Assembly: GCA_021234535.1 (NCBI GenBank)
Contig: CM037838.1
Location: 11,987,929 to 12,051,928 of the forward strand
Direction of reading: 5' to 3'
Source of the DNA: Stichopus chloronotus
Taxonomy: Eukaryota; Echinodermata; Holothuroidea; Aspidochirotida; Stichopodidae
Length of the DNA stretch: 64,000 nt
The position numbers were made by a program, and so were the translations under genes. The notes under the pieces are model-generated. The model saw nothing but the letters and a program-made list of their open reading frames with translations, was not told the origin of the DNA and searched no databases. Shown here piece after piece: positions 24,101 through 32,664 of the stretch; the stretch's first letter is position 1; each line of letters begins with the position of its first letter.

Positions 24101-24657
24101 AGAATATTTCAGTGGCATGTCGGTGCATAAGGTGTATGATGATGATAACTTGCAAACAAAACATGGTACTGTGACATCAGAACAGACTCGTAGCCAACCA
24201 GTTATATTCTCCGGTACCCGGATACCCAACCGGACTACAGACTTCAGTTGCAGGTGTCTGAATGTATTGTCTGAATGTAAACACTGCTGTAGACATTGAA
24301 CCTTGCAGTGAGGCTGCCCTCACCGTGTTAAATGTGTTAATCACCTCCTTCATAATCAGATCAACTAAGTAGCCATTTATTGTCATCTTACTCGTCCACA
24401 CCATTCCAAGGTGAAGGTCTAACCAATGTCCTCTTTGAGGTCACCTGACCTCTCCGGCTTACCCGCTTTTACCCTTTCACATGTGCAGAGACGACTACAG
24501 ATCGATCGTCCATTCGGGATCCCACCACCTGGAGCCGATCCGATTCAAAATGGAGGCCACGTACGTGGACAACGACTACACAAGATTCCAACAGCAGCAT
24601 GTCCCGTACAACTATCTGGACCCCAACTACACTCCAGAGAATCAGCCGGCATTGTGA
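7155..24657 (+). CDS. ZZZ3: ZZZ3, ZZ-type zinc finger protein of the ATAC complex (whole gene, 11 coding exons)
   Basis: Joined coding exons: 7155-9151, 10515-10653, 11993-12140, 14188-14294, 17084-17155, 18068-18169, 19013-19114, 20547-20681, 22927-23022, 23688-23815, 24489-24657. Every junction is GT...AG and phases agree throughout, giving about 1,064 residues against 903 in human ZZZ3. The order matches the family: a long disordered Ser/Thr/Lys-rich N-terminus, the conserved [11 protein letters not shown] block near residue 655, a coiled-coil-like segment, [10 protein letters not shown], a SANT/Myb domain (about 812-870) and a C-terminal ZZ finger (974-1022) with C976, C979, C991, C994, C1003, C1006, H1017 and H1021 all present. 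ZZZ3 is known as an ATAC histone acetyltransferase subunit whose ZZ finger reads the histone H3 tail; it acts in the nucleus. The larger size comes from the poorly conserved N-terminus. Start choice: ATG at 7155, because [10 protein letters not shown] resembles the basic family N-terminus. Confidence 0.94.
9152..10514 (+). other. ZZZ3 intron 1
   Basis: No coding exon is seen here. A perfect TGACGTCA (CRE-type) word lies at 9566-9573. A dispersed-repeat copy with a partner in intron 2 lies at 10258-10365. Confidence 0.7.
10258..10365. repeat. Dispersed repeat, copy 1
   Basis: The segment from 'actcgtcatgtgtgccgat' through 'acactgtcatgcagttac' matches 12783-12895 with modest divergence. Shared words include 'aaggcc', 'gcagcaaac/gacagcaaac' and 'acactgtcat'. 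Both copies lie in ZZZ3 introns. The family is not recognised. Confidence 0.6.
10515..10653 (+). CDS. ZZZ3: ZZZ3 coding exon 2 (coiled-coil-like segment)
   Basis: A 139-bp exon between acceptor ...ctcactcag and donor gtactg. The first base completes the split Asp codon, giving the family junction NKDY. It continues [14 protein letters not shown], then ...[14 protein letters not shown], which matches the human segment (TIAVLEAQRSQ ... NPIGFVEKLQ). Heptad-like Leu spacing suggests a short coiled coil. The exon ends in phase 0. Confidence 0.9.
10654..11992 (+). other. ZZZ3 intron 2
   Basis: An intron of about 1.34 kb in which I see no coding exon and no strong repeat. Confidence 0.6.
11993..12140 (+). 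CDS. ZZZ3: ZZZ3 coding exon 3
   Basis: A 148-bp exon encoding [18 protein letters not shown] followed by a basic stretch. The PQRVVPLPE motif corresponds to PQRVVQLPE in human ZZZ3. Acceptor ...cactggtag and donor g|gtaagc (a canonical GTAAG); it leaves one base for the next exon. Confidence 0.9.
12783..12895. repeat. Dispersed repeat, copy 2
   Basis: Matches the copy at 10258-10365: it begins near 'cactcatcatgtgtgctgat' and ends near 'acactgtcatacagttac'. Flanking sequence is not conserved between the copies, which argues for transposition rather than local duplication. Confidence 0.6.
14188..14294 (+). CDS. ZZZ3: ZZZ3 coding exon 4 (Cys-containing linker)
   Basis: A 107-bp exon after acceptor ...catctgcag. 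Using the one base left from exon 3, it reads [14 protein letters not shown]...ASSG and ends in phase 0 at donor gtaggg. It contains four Cys and paired His residues (HHNCLCC), unlike the human linker. The frame is fixed by neighbouring phases, but sequence conservation is poor, so this exon is less certain than the others. Skipping it would leave exon 3 out of frame with exon 5. Confidence 0.7.
14641..15495. repeat. Minisatellite of about 130-150 bp rich in AGGTCA half-sites
   Basis: About six diverged units share the pattern 'ttgtaaacacaatatctcc', 'tgactgatgtcatacttg', 'gggttggtcat', then a run of AGGTCA words and 'aactgtgaaaa'. In units 1-5 three half-sites repeat at 4-nt spacing, for example 14898-14903, 14908-14913 and 14918-14923. 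Unit 1 also has GGGTCA-A-AGGTCA at 14747-14759. The last unit, near 15350-15495, is decayed. Confidence 0.85.
16172..16306. repeat. 23-28-bp tandem repeat (GTAAGCCCCACCTCCTGCCT type)
   Basis: Five imperfect units each begin near gtaag/gtaaa or gtccc, followed by a C-rich core and 'gcctctgtcttg'. Several carry a GTAAG word that looks like a 5' splice site. Confidence 0.75.
17084..17155 (+). CDS. ZZZ3: ZZZ3 coding exon 5 (start of SANT domain)
   Basis: A 72-bp exon, phase 0 at both ends, between acceptor ...gcttttcag and donor gtgagg. It encodes 24 residues ending [12 protein letters not shown], the first helix of the SANT/Myb domain (human ETFNQLWTVEEQ) with the conserved Trp. Confidence 0.93.
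17156..18067 (+). other. ZZZ3 intron 5
   Basis: An intron of about 0.9 kb. I see no exon or notable repeat in it. Confidence 0.6.
18068..18169 (+). CDS. ZZZ3: ZZZ3 coding exon 6 (SANT domain core)
   Basis: A 102-bp exon, phase 0 at both ends. It encodes [25 protein letters not shown] and GNRTPLQ, the second and third SANT helices, nearly identical in pattern to human KLEQLLIKYPPEEVE, RRWQKIADEL, GNRTAKQ. Acceptor ...tatcacag, donor gtgaaa. Confidence 0.95.
19013..19114 (+). CDS. ZZZ3: ZZZ3 coding exon 7 (end of SANT domain)
   Basis: A 102-bp exon, phase 0 at both ends, encoding [20 protein letters not shown] followed by GRLPH. This is the recognition-helix end of the SANT domain and the adjacent conserved segment (human [20 protein letters not shown]). 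Donor gtaagt. Confidence 0.96.
19115..20546 (+). other. ZZZ3 intron 7
   Basis: An intron of about 1.4 kb. I see no exon or strong repeat in it. Confidence 0.6.
20547..20681 (+). CDS. ZZZ3: ZZZ3 coding exon 8 (acidic linker)
   Basis: A 135-bp exon, phase 0 at both ends, encoding 45 residues. It includes [19 protein letters not shown] and an acidic end (CYDDEAS), corresponding to human [21 protein letters not shown]. Acceptor ...gaccggcag, donor gtgagt. Confidence 0.88.
20682..22926 (+). other. ZZZ3 intron 8
   Basis: A 2.2-kb intron. It contains GGTACC/ACCGGT-rich sequence (about 20735-20880 and 22285-22340), a 20-bp duplication 'gtaaactagaagctgatta' near 21268 and 21289, and a duplicated block of about 70 bp (21482-21612). 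No exon is seen. Confidence 0.65.
21482..21612. repeat. Tandem duplication of about 70 bp
   Basis: Two copies share 'aggattaaataaggact', 'atttgc(a/g)aca', 'gcctga', 'cagagtttca'. The copies differ at several positions. Confidence 0.7.
22927..23022 (+). CDS. ZZZ3: ZZZ3 coding exon 9
   Basis: A 96-bp exon, phase 0 at both ends, encoding [20 protein letters not shown] and a basic helix ([12 protein letters not shown]). It matches human DDESIPIMYRNLPEYKEL and the following Lys-rich helix. Acceptor ...cccttcag, donor gtgagt. Confidence 0.93.
23023..23687 (+). other. ZZZ3 intron 9
   Basis: An intron of about 0.67 kb, purine-rich around 23350-23520, with no exon seen. Confidence 0.6.
23688..23815 (+). 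CDS. ZZZ3: ZZZ3 coding exon 10 (ZZ zinc finger, first part)
   Basis: A 128-bp exon encoding [19 protein letters not shown], then [12 protein letters not shown] and QKCMD. It supplies the first six zinc ligands of the ZZ domain (three CxxC pairs). It ends with two bases of a split Arg codon at donor gttagt. Confidence 0.96.
24489..24657 (+). CDS. ZZZ3: ZZZ3 coding exon 11 (ZZ finger end and C-terminus)
   Basis: The terminal coding exon starts after acceptor ...acatgtgcag, completes the Arg codon and encodes [13 protein letters not shown], which has the HxxxH ligand pair of the ZZ domain. The C-terminal family signature [15 protein letters not shown] (human [15 protein letters not shown]) precedes stop TGA at 24655-24657. 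The first AATAAA I found downstream is at 26651, so the 3' UTR may be long or may use a variant signal such as ATTAAA. Confidence 0.95.
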
Positions 24658-27270
24658 CAGGGTCACTTAAATATATCTGAAATAGACTGATGGTGGGACC
24701 AGAGATGTCGGATGAAGGCACTCTGATACGTACCTCTCATCAGAACAGGCAGACATAGGCATTAAGCAACACCGGTAACTGCACGCAATCCTTCTGAAAT
24801 ACCTGCGTTGACGCTGAAGTTGGATTTCATTTCAGCAAGTCACCGCCAAAGGAGAAACAGAATTTAAACATCTTCCCTCATGCAAGGTCAAAAGTCACCT
24901 CATGTTCACTTCAAATTTGGGAAGTTTTGGAGTAATTTAATCATATTTTGACTGTGTAGACCACTTTGTCAGTTATGAGATTGTTGGTGGACCCTTTATG
25001 TTGAATGTCTGTCTCCGACAATGCGCTGCCTTGTCATTTGTTGAAGACTTTAGCTTCTGTTACCATGGAGATACAGGCTGTAGTGGGAGGTTGTGTACCA
25101 CCTTAATTATAATCACATTGTATCAGTATTCACATGTCAACCATGGAACTCTCATAAAACATGTCACCTGTCGTTCGTAGGTCGTTTGATAATTTCCATC
25201 TGCTCTGGAATGTTCTTGAATCTCATCAAATGTGGCGGATGAAAAGGGAGACATGTCCCAAATCGGTCACAGAGTGAAGAGGTCAGTTTTAAACAAAATG
25301 GTGGCATTTTGAGTACCTCTTTGCTCACAATCAGATTGTCTTAGATTTTCTAGAGTTACCCTAATTTACATATTAGACTCTCGGTGGCCAACAGTGTTGA
25401 GGCGGATGGCTATCCCATGGATTCGACAGAGAGTCAGGCGAGACGAGAGATGTCCTCGTCTCCCTGTCGTTTGGATGTTTATATCAACCTTGATACTACT
25501 TCATTTAGGAGGGTGAAGAAAGTATCCCAAAGTGCAGTAGATGGGAGGGGGGTTGGAATGTGTGTGTGTGTGTGTGGTCGTTGATACTCTGTATACTTTC
25601 GAGCTGGGTTGTTTGATTTAAGTCAAGCTGATTTAAATCATGACTATTTATTAAAAAATCTTGGTTTAAATCAATTTATTTGATTGAAGTCACTGTTTTT
25701 TATTTGAATCACAGATTTAAATCATATATTAAAAAAAAAATCAACAAAATCAACAACCCTGCCATCAAGAATCGTAACCTTTGTGATGGTGGTCAGCGTA
25801 GTGGAGCAATAGCTATTAAGACCTGTAGTTGAAATATTAAAAGAGATGTGGGATGTAGGAAAAAAAGGTGTCGCGGGGTAGAATGGGGCGAGAAGTGCAG
25901 GATAGGAACAGCTATGGGTTGTTAGGTTTGAGGTCAGTTGAGAGTGTCAATCAGCAGACGTCAAATGCTAGAATCAAAAGACACATAACATATGACGAGT
26001 ATGTGATGATTACAACAGAAGCAAATATTGCAATGGCAATGTTAGGAGAATGTGTGGTTTTGGCTGTGAAGATTGTTCAGTCACTCTGTGTGACCATTAA
26101 ACTAAGTATTTACCCTGTCCTTCAGAAGTCAGTCTTTAGTGATTCTCCTGTGCTTCATACCAAACTATCGTTTTGTCCCATCTCCAACCTCTTCCCCCCA
26201 TTTTTCCCCAAATCTGCTTGGCCTTTGTTATGTATATTTCCTTTGTCGTGGTGTCATTTCAAATTGTGTGGATTCAATGTCGAATCTAGTCCGTAGAACT
26301 TTTCGCTAGCATTCTTGACGAAAACCGAACAAAGTTGATGGTCGGAACCTAGTCGAATTGTAGGGGCTCCCCTCGAAAAGGAGGACAATGCTTGATGTTT
26401 CATGGGTAGAATCTATCAGATGTGTGTGAGAGATTCGATTTTTTTACTTCTATAAACAGTCATTTAATGGGGGGCTAGTGTAGATTAGTGCTGCAACACA
26501 CATAACTCACTCCAAGTGGTGTCAGTATCCTAATTAGCCTAGACAAAAAACGTACAATAGCAAATGTGGTATAATAGTCCACACAATTTGTCTCGATCAA
26601 ATGTTTTGTGAGACAAACATTTTATGAGATGTTATTTACAGAATATTTGGAATAAATGATTATTAGTGGTTTTAATTAAAAATAAACAAACTAAAGAACA
26701 TTCACTCTACTTCCATGTGTTTTGTGGTCATTGTTTGGAATTTGCTCTGTCAAAACAGTAAAAGAAACGAGAAGCCTATAGTTTTTACAGTAGGAATAGA
26801 GATGTATAGTATGCAGTTCTAATGCGTACGACAGGTGTTGCAATTACCAGAGCTTATTTAGATTTTGGCAGCAGCATCGCGTATCGCAACAAAGTTTCTG
26901 TCATATATTACCTGTGCTGGAGTCGACTTCACCCAATCCGAGTCATTACCTTTCGACCCCTAGTCCTTAATAACCGACTCCACATCCTCGAGACAATGCA
27001 AATATGACATGTACACGTATAGGTGCACTGTGACATGATTGTTAGCAGGGTCACCGTAGCTACGGTCATATCTTTGGAGGCCGGGGTGGGGGAGGGTGGA
27101 GGAAGATTAAAAATTCCTCGCTTTTCCAAAATTCCGAAATTTTTCGCCACTGCGACAGTTTCGAACAGTATGAATACCTTAGCAGACTTGTATCCAGAAA
27201 TTTGATAAAGGAGAAGGCTTCATGAAAACGGCACTTTTCACGCTTGACATAAAGAGCGTAATAATGGGAC
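24658..27270. other. ZZZ3 3' region and non-coding DNA
   Basis: Presumably ZZZ3 3' UTR followed by intergenic sequence. It contains the GATTTAAATC-rich block at 25615-25735 and a short (TG)n at about 25559-25575. Open frames here lack recognisable domains. Confidence 0.55.
25615..25735. repeat. GATTTAAATC palindrome-rich block
   Basis: Includes the perfect 12-bp palindrome TGATTTAAATCA at 25629-25640, and variants (gtttaaatcaatt, ttgaatcacagatttaaatc) up to about 25720, ending in an A-rich run. Confidence 0.65.
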
Positions 27271-27475
27271 TAAGCGGAGCGCCATCCAGATGGTAGCAAA
27301 CGAATTTCTCGAATGTTCTTGTCTTCACTCAGCCTTAAAATAGGACCTCATGTCTGCATTTCGTCATGTGAAGAAAAAATAATATGGTAATGCATAGCAG
27401 GTGGGTTGAGGTGATACAGGAGTCACAATAAATTACGCATCCGTTTTCATCTGTGCTTTGAGTACTTGGCAAATA
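27271..27475 (+). repeat. aagcggagcgcca repeat family, copy A
   Basis: Begins 'taagcggagcgccatccag', then 'ttctcgaatgttctt', 'agccttaaaatagga', 'catgtctgca', and ends with 'aataaattacgcatccgttt'. The same word order recurs in copies B-E. No coding potential is visible. Probably a short non-autonomous mobile element. Confidence 0.65.
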
Positions 27476-27572
27476 TTTTTGGTCGAACACGTAGGCGTAT
27501 GGGCGTCTAGAAATTTGGGGGCAAAGACTCTTTGCCCGAATAACGTCTGCTATTAACTAGCGTGATTACTAT

Positions 27573-27760
27573 CTAAGCAGAGTCCCACGATGAATTGGCG
27601 CGTAGCGTACAAGACAACTTTCGGTGTTACATACTCCCAATGAACCGGAAACGCATTTCTCGAGTGTTCTAGGCTGCATCTATCTAGCCTTAAAATAAGG
27701 ATAGCATGTCTGCAGTTTGAAAAACATTCTAAAAAAATAGTAAACCATCTTAGGGAACTG
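27573..27760 (+). repeat. aagcggagcgcca repeat family, copy B
   Basis: A diverged copy: 'taagcagagtcccacgatga', 'ttggcgcgtagcgtac', 'tttctcgagtgttcta', 'agccttaaaataagga', 'catgtctgcag'. Confidence 0.6.
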
Positions 27761-27893
27761 CAAGCGATCAAAACCCTCAACAACATTTCAATTAAAAAAA
27801 AAAAAAAAAAAGTTTCGTCGCATAGGCAGAAGACGAAAGTGAAAAGAACGAAAGGAGATATTACCTGGGCATCGTCAGCGTCTCATTATTAAA

Positions 27894-28200
27894 GGGGGGG
27901 GGGGGGGAAGTATTGCCTTTACGTCATCGATATGACACATGAGATGCATATCCAGGGTTTTCTTCCGGAGAGGGATCTGATTTGAGTTCATGGCACTTTT
28001 GCGAGCACCTCACAGGCAGGACTGTATAAACAGAGCGCCACCTTTCGTTGGCGCGGATCGAACGAGAAAATGTTTGGCTTCAGAATCTCTCAGATGACCA
28101 AAGCGGCACTTCCCAGGTGTCCTGGGCTGTACGAGGGATATCATGTCTCTACAACTTCTCAATTAATGAGAAAACATACTTCTATGAAAAAATTATAATT
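27894..28200 (+). repeat. aagcggagcgcca repeat family, copy C, with G14 tract
   Basis: A G14 run (27894-27907) precedes 'cagagcgccacctttcgttg' at 28031. The GCGCCA/TGGCGC inverted arms (28035-28040 and 28049-28054) are intact around a different loop from copy D. Confidence 0.6.
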
Positions 28201-28602
28201 TTGATTGCTCTTACTTAGAGTCTTTATTCTATCTTTAAGCGGATCTTCTTGAGAAATCTTTTTGAAAGTTGTAAGAGGGGAAGCGTCCCCATTCTCCCCC
28301 TTTTTTGAGAAATTCATGAAAAGTCATGTTAAAACAAGGAATATACTATTTAAATGGGATGTACAGAGCAGGGCCGTAGCTAGGGTCACACTTTAAGGGG
28401 GGCTGAAGTTAAAAAAATTCCCACTGGCTGGGTGTTTTTTTCCTGGCAACTAGGTGGCGACCACACCTCGATAATTTCAGACATTAGGAATAGGAGAGGT
28501 GAAGAATAGTAAGGGGGTGCAGTCTTCACAAAAGAACATTATGAGGCGAAACAAACAAATTGTCAAGGAAACAAACGAAATAAAAAGCTTCAGGAAGCGG
28601 GA

Positions 28603-28860
28603 GGGGGGGGGGGGGGGAACGGCAGGACTCTCTAAGCGGAGCGCCATCATTAGCTGGCGCGGAGTGAACAAGAAATTTTGGTTTTCAGACCCCCAGATGG
28701 CAGGGAACCTCACTTTTTCGGGTGTACTTGAGCTGCACATACCCACAGCGTTGAAAGATGGATATCATGTTTGCACTTCCTCAATTCATGTAAAAGGAAA
28801 ATTAATGTATGAAAAATGGTAATACATATCAGGAGGCTTTGAGGCGGAATCGTAATGAAT
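28603..28860 (+). repeat. aagcggagcgcca repeat family, copy D, with G15 tract
   Basis: G15 at 28603-28617 is followed by 'ctctctaagcggagcgcca', the inverted arms GCGCCA (28641-28646) and TGGCGC (28655-28660), 'cagacccccagatggcagg', and an end similar to copy A ('aatgaattacgcatcc'). Confidence 0.65.
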
Positions 28861-28959
28861 TACGCATCCTTTTTTTTATTTTTGAGTAATTTTTTAATGG
28901 AAATCAGTGTTTTCAAGAAGATACAAGAAACGCAATAAGCCGTATGTATATATATATAT

Positions 28960-29620
28960 GAACAAAACATCAACGCATATAATAAATCCCTCCTATCTCA
29001 AGCCCCACCAAGAAACACTAACCTTTGTAATTGTAGAAACAAAGCATCTTGCCCAACCCCAGGCAAATGTCTCACAGACGGGGTCGTGTACCAAGCTACC
29101 GTAACAACATCACGTGATACAGAAACTTATGTAGGCCTAACCGAAACCCCGTTCAAAATCAGATGGAGAAGTCACATCACCTCATTTAATAATAGCAAAT
29201 ACAAACACAGCACTGTCCTTAGTAAGCACATCTGGTCACTGAAAGAGAAAAATGTACCATTCACCATCACATGGAAATTTCTAAAGAAAGCAAAACCCTA
29301 CAGTAACCTAACAAAACGTTGTGACCTTTGCCTCTGGGAGAAGTTCTTTATCATGTGTGTACCAGGGCATTCAACCCTTAATAAACGCTCGGAATTTGTT
29401 TCCACCTGCAGGCACTCAAAGAAGTTCTTGTTTAATCCATGAAAAACGCTTTTTCGTCTTTATTCCTCCATAATGAAGCTTAATTGCTAAGTTTTTTTTC
29501 TCTGTACTGAAGTATGTGTAATATATGTTTTCCGGAAGTTCCTTCCTGCCTCCTCACTTTTTCATTTCAATTGTAATGTTACCCGTCTGAAGATCGGGCT
29601 CCGCCCGTGAAACTTAAAGT
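28960..29620 (+). mobile_element. Penelope-like element remnant 1, GIY-YIG endonuclease end
   Basis: The frame covering about 28981-29442 reads a Cys-rich knuckle, CNCRNKASCPTPGKC, then VVYQATVTT, TYVGLTETPFKIRW and a His/Asn-rich tail, ending FLFNP-stop at 29442. This is the C-terminal GIY-YIG endonuclease module of Penelope-like retroelements, with the YVG motif, downstream Arg and the zinc-knuckle-type insert. The reverse transcriptase is missing, so the copy is 5' truncated. A hammerhead-like core follows at 29587-29613, and the element abuts a (TA)n tract. Confidence 0.75.
29587..29613 (+). ncRNA. Hammerhead ribozyme-like core 1
   Basis: CTGAAGA (29587-29593), a perfect 5-bp stem CGGGC/GCCCG with a 3-nt loop, then GAAAC (29609-29613). 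This fits the hammerhead core CUGANGA - stem II - GAAA. It lies in the 3' tail of a Penelope-like element; that class is known to carry hammerhead motifs. Stems I and III were not resolved. Confidence 0.5.
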
Positions 29621-29622
29621 AG

Positions 29623-29733
<111 letters not shown>

Positions 29734-29752
29734 CACAGTTACAACCACTTGC

Positions 29753-29782
29753 CTGATGATCGCCACACTAAGAGGGTGAAAC
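29753..29782 (+). ncRNA. Hammerhead ribozyme-like core 2
   Basis: CTGATGA (29753-29759), the commonest hammerhead variant, then a weak stem (GCC with GGT, or ACACT with AGGGT) and GAAAC (29778-29782). It sits just after the (TA)n tract and upstream of the second Penelope-like fragment. Confidence 0.4.
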
Positions 29783-29879
29783 TCAGAGTAGCAATGATTC
29801 TTTGAACAATATCGTGTGTTCAATATATGTATATATATATAGCCTCTGGGTACGTAGAGCAATACAGTATATACACAAC

Positions 29880-30470
29880 ATTGGGGGTGTTACAGCCTGC
29901 TTTGACCGGATAAAGTTTGACTTTATTTTGAAATTCAACAATCGGATTTGTATTAAAATGGACGCAGATCTGGCATCGGGGTCTACGGCAGGGTATATTC
30001 CCCGGGGAGGACTAGGTTTGGTACGGACAAGCAACAGATGTAAATTAGGCGGTTGTTTCTTGGCCAGAACAGGGGGGCATGAGAAGGATAGAGGAAGGGA
30101 TGGGTTGTTTTTTATGTCGGTGAGACCACCAATCGGTTCAGAACCCGATTCAACAACCATAAGCATAGTATCAGAAATAATCCTCCAGCCTTTCCAGTCG
30201 CATCTCACTTTAATGTCAACAATCATTCTCCTGGGGATCTCCGTTGTATTATCGTTAAAGACAAATTCCCTAATACAGAAAGCAGAAAGCTACACGAACG
30301 ACAGTTGATTTTAAAGCTTAATTCACATGTAACTGGTCTTAACAAAGATATGGCTTTCTTATCCCACTACTCTGTCACTAAGCAAGTCCCTTCTACACTG
30401 TAAGTTTACGCACCATTCTGACGAAGACCTCAGGGCAGGTTGAAACGTTAAATACATGTATGCAACTACT
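29880..30470 (+). mobile_element. Penelope-like element remnant 2, GIY-YIG end
   Basis: An uninterrupted frame at about 30113-30403 lacks a start codon. It reads YVGETTNRFRTRFNNHKHSI, then SHFNVNNHSPGDLRC, TESRKLHERQLILKLNSH and GLNKDMAFLSHY, ending at TAA 30401-30403. This is the GIY-YIG core with the conserved C-terminal R-x2-E and L-N motifs of Penelope-like elements. The sequence just upstream (CKLGGC region, other frame) is rearranged. A hammerhead-like core begins 15 nt after the stop. Confidence 0.75.
30418..30446 (+). ncRNA. Hammerhead ribozyme-like core 3
   Basis: CTGACGA (30418-30424), then stem GACCT/AGGTT (26-30 with 37-41, one G-U pair) around a 6-nt loop, then GAAAC (30442-30446). 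It is immediately 3' of the endonuclease stop codon of the second Penelope-like fragment. Confidence 0.5.
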
Positions 30471-30564
30471 ACTACTTGTTGGAGTTTAGTGTTATCGTTT
30501 GTTATTATTGCTTTGTAACTCAGTTTCCAACACACGGTATACGTACACCTGTATAATCATGTTA

Positions 30565-30565
<1 letters not shown>

Positions 30566-30623
<58 letters not shown>

Positions 30624-30800
30624 ATATGTATATATGTATATATATATATATACATACATATATATACATATATATACATATATATACCTTATATACATAT
30701 ATATATACATATATATATATACAATATATATAATATATATATATCTTATATATATATATATATATAGCTATATATTATATAATATTATATATATCTAGAT
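30566..30800. repeat. (TA)n and TATACATA microsatellite
   Basis: A pure TA run followed by imperfect TATACA/TATGTA derivatives. It separates Penelope-like fragments 2 and 3. Confidence 0.95.
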
Positions 30801-30807
30801 AAGTTAC

Positions 30808-32371
30808 TTAGATATTACGTGGGGAATTAAAATGTGTAGTGTATGGTAGTTGTTTGGCGTTAGTTTTATCAAAGTTGATTATTTCTGATTTCGTGTTGCT
30901 AAATCTGGTATAGAGTGTTGTTTCCGTTTTGCCGATGTATTGTTTGTTGCAGGCTGTGCAGGTGATGAGATAAATTAACCATTTAGATTTGCATTTGATG
31001 TGCGATGTTATAGGGAAAGTCTGTCCTGTTGTGGTGCTCATGAATTTGTCGGTGCGGATGGTTTGAAAGGCGGTTGATGTAGGTCGGGTTGTCATTTGGT
31101 TATCTGTAGGGTTGGTATGATCCGGTTCTCAGGTCTAGGGTTACATCTAGGAAGTTGACAGTTGTTAGGTTGGTTTGGACGGTGATTTTTAGTCCGCAAG
31201 TTTGAAAGATCTTTGTCAGTTCTTTCCTTAAACGGTCAGCCTTGCTACCCTAGAAGGATTTCATGACCGCTAGACCGTCGTCTCTGTATAGGCCAACGCT
31301 TGTGATTCCGAGTTTGGTTTCTAGCATGCTTAAGATGTAGAGGCCGACGAGTTCACAGATTTCTGCTCCGTCATATGCACCCATTGAGACATCAAACTGC
31401 CTGCGCGTTTCTCTCTTTTCCCACGCGTTGTTTTTGTGGTCGTAGAGTAAGGATCTTCTTGCGTTTAGTATGGCGCTGTACTCGTTGTTGCTTATGGGTG
31501 TGAAGTTTTTGGCCCATGCTAGACACTTTGTTAGGAGGTCTTCAGATATGGAAGGGTAGAATTCTACTATGTCGAATACCAGGAAGGTGAGCTTGTCCTT
31601 TTCTTCTAGTTTGTTAAACCAGTTCAGGACGGATGTTGTGCTTCTCCATTGGTTGAGGTTTATTTTAGATCTAATGCTGTTGTTGATTCGGTCTAGGATT
31701 GCTTTGCTTACTTGTCCCATTTCAGGTTTAGTGGGGTTGATGAGCCTGCATTTGGTGTTGTTTTGGAAGTTGTCTTTGTGGTCCTTGATGGTGACGAAAG
31801 CCTGCTTGCGGGCAGTTCTGTTTAATCTGTCCTCGATGTTCAGTTTTTCGGCTATGGATTGGGATTCTTTCTCTATTTCGGCGACGGTTTTTTTGTCCGC
31901 TTTTTTGTATGACTTTGATATGTTGTCCGTGATAAGTTTGTCGTAATCCGAGGTGTGTAACTTAGGCCTATAGATGTTTCTGGTCTTGTCGGCTTTTACA
32001 AGGATGTCCTGGGATGAGCTGATATTCTTTACATCTGTCTGCAGGTCGGATTGAAAGTGGTCGGCTACCTTTTTGAACTGGACTTTCTCAACCAATCGTA
32101 ACATGTCAGATTCGAAAGGCGCCAGCTCTGGGATTGTGGGTGGGACTCTCTTCGATTTCAGGCCGAACGTTTCGGATGTCACTTCGTCAGCCTCCATGTT
32201 GTCATCGGTCGGGTCCTCATTCGCACCAGCATCATTGGCAAGATAGAAGAATGCTTTCCATCTCATTCGTTTCAGTAGTTTTTCAGTCATCTCCAGTAGT
32301 TTTCTTAGGTATTCTCTGCTTGATGGTAACGGGATGTTCTTACCGGAGTAGTTCATGTAGTATTGGTCCAT
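30808..32371 (-). mobile_element. Penelope-like element remnant 3 with reverse transcriptase and GIY-YIG domains
   Basis: On the minus strand a 373-codon frame (32371 to 31250) encodes a reverse transcriptase: FVTIKDHKDNF and CRLINPTKPE (about 192-217), DIVEFYPSI (267-275), QFDVSMGAYDGAEICE (325-340) and the catalytic box YRDD (362-365). A single TAG ends it; the same frame then continues KADRLRKELTKIFQ and NFLDVTLDL, the expected post-palm region, until further stops. A second frame (31095 to 30808) carries WLIYLITCTACNKQYIGKTE, a GIY-YIG nuclease start. Order and strand fit an endonuclease-bearing Penelope-like element; several stops and a frameshift make it inactive. This is the only copy here that retains the polymerase. 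Confidence 0.8.
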
Positions 32372-32429
32372 ATTTAGTAGTAGTTATCGTGTATAGTTAG
32401 GAGCGAGGAGAGTGCTCATTTCATCATTT

Positions 32430-32664
<235 letters not shown>

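Noticed and set aside
25868..26296. 142-codon open frame downstream of ZZZ3
   Set aside because: No recognisable motif, weak start context, lies in low-conservation sequence.
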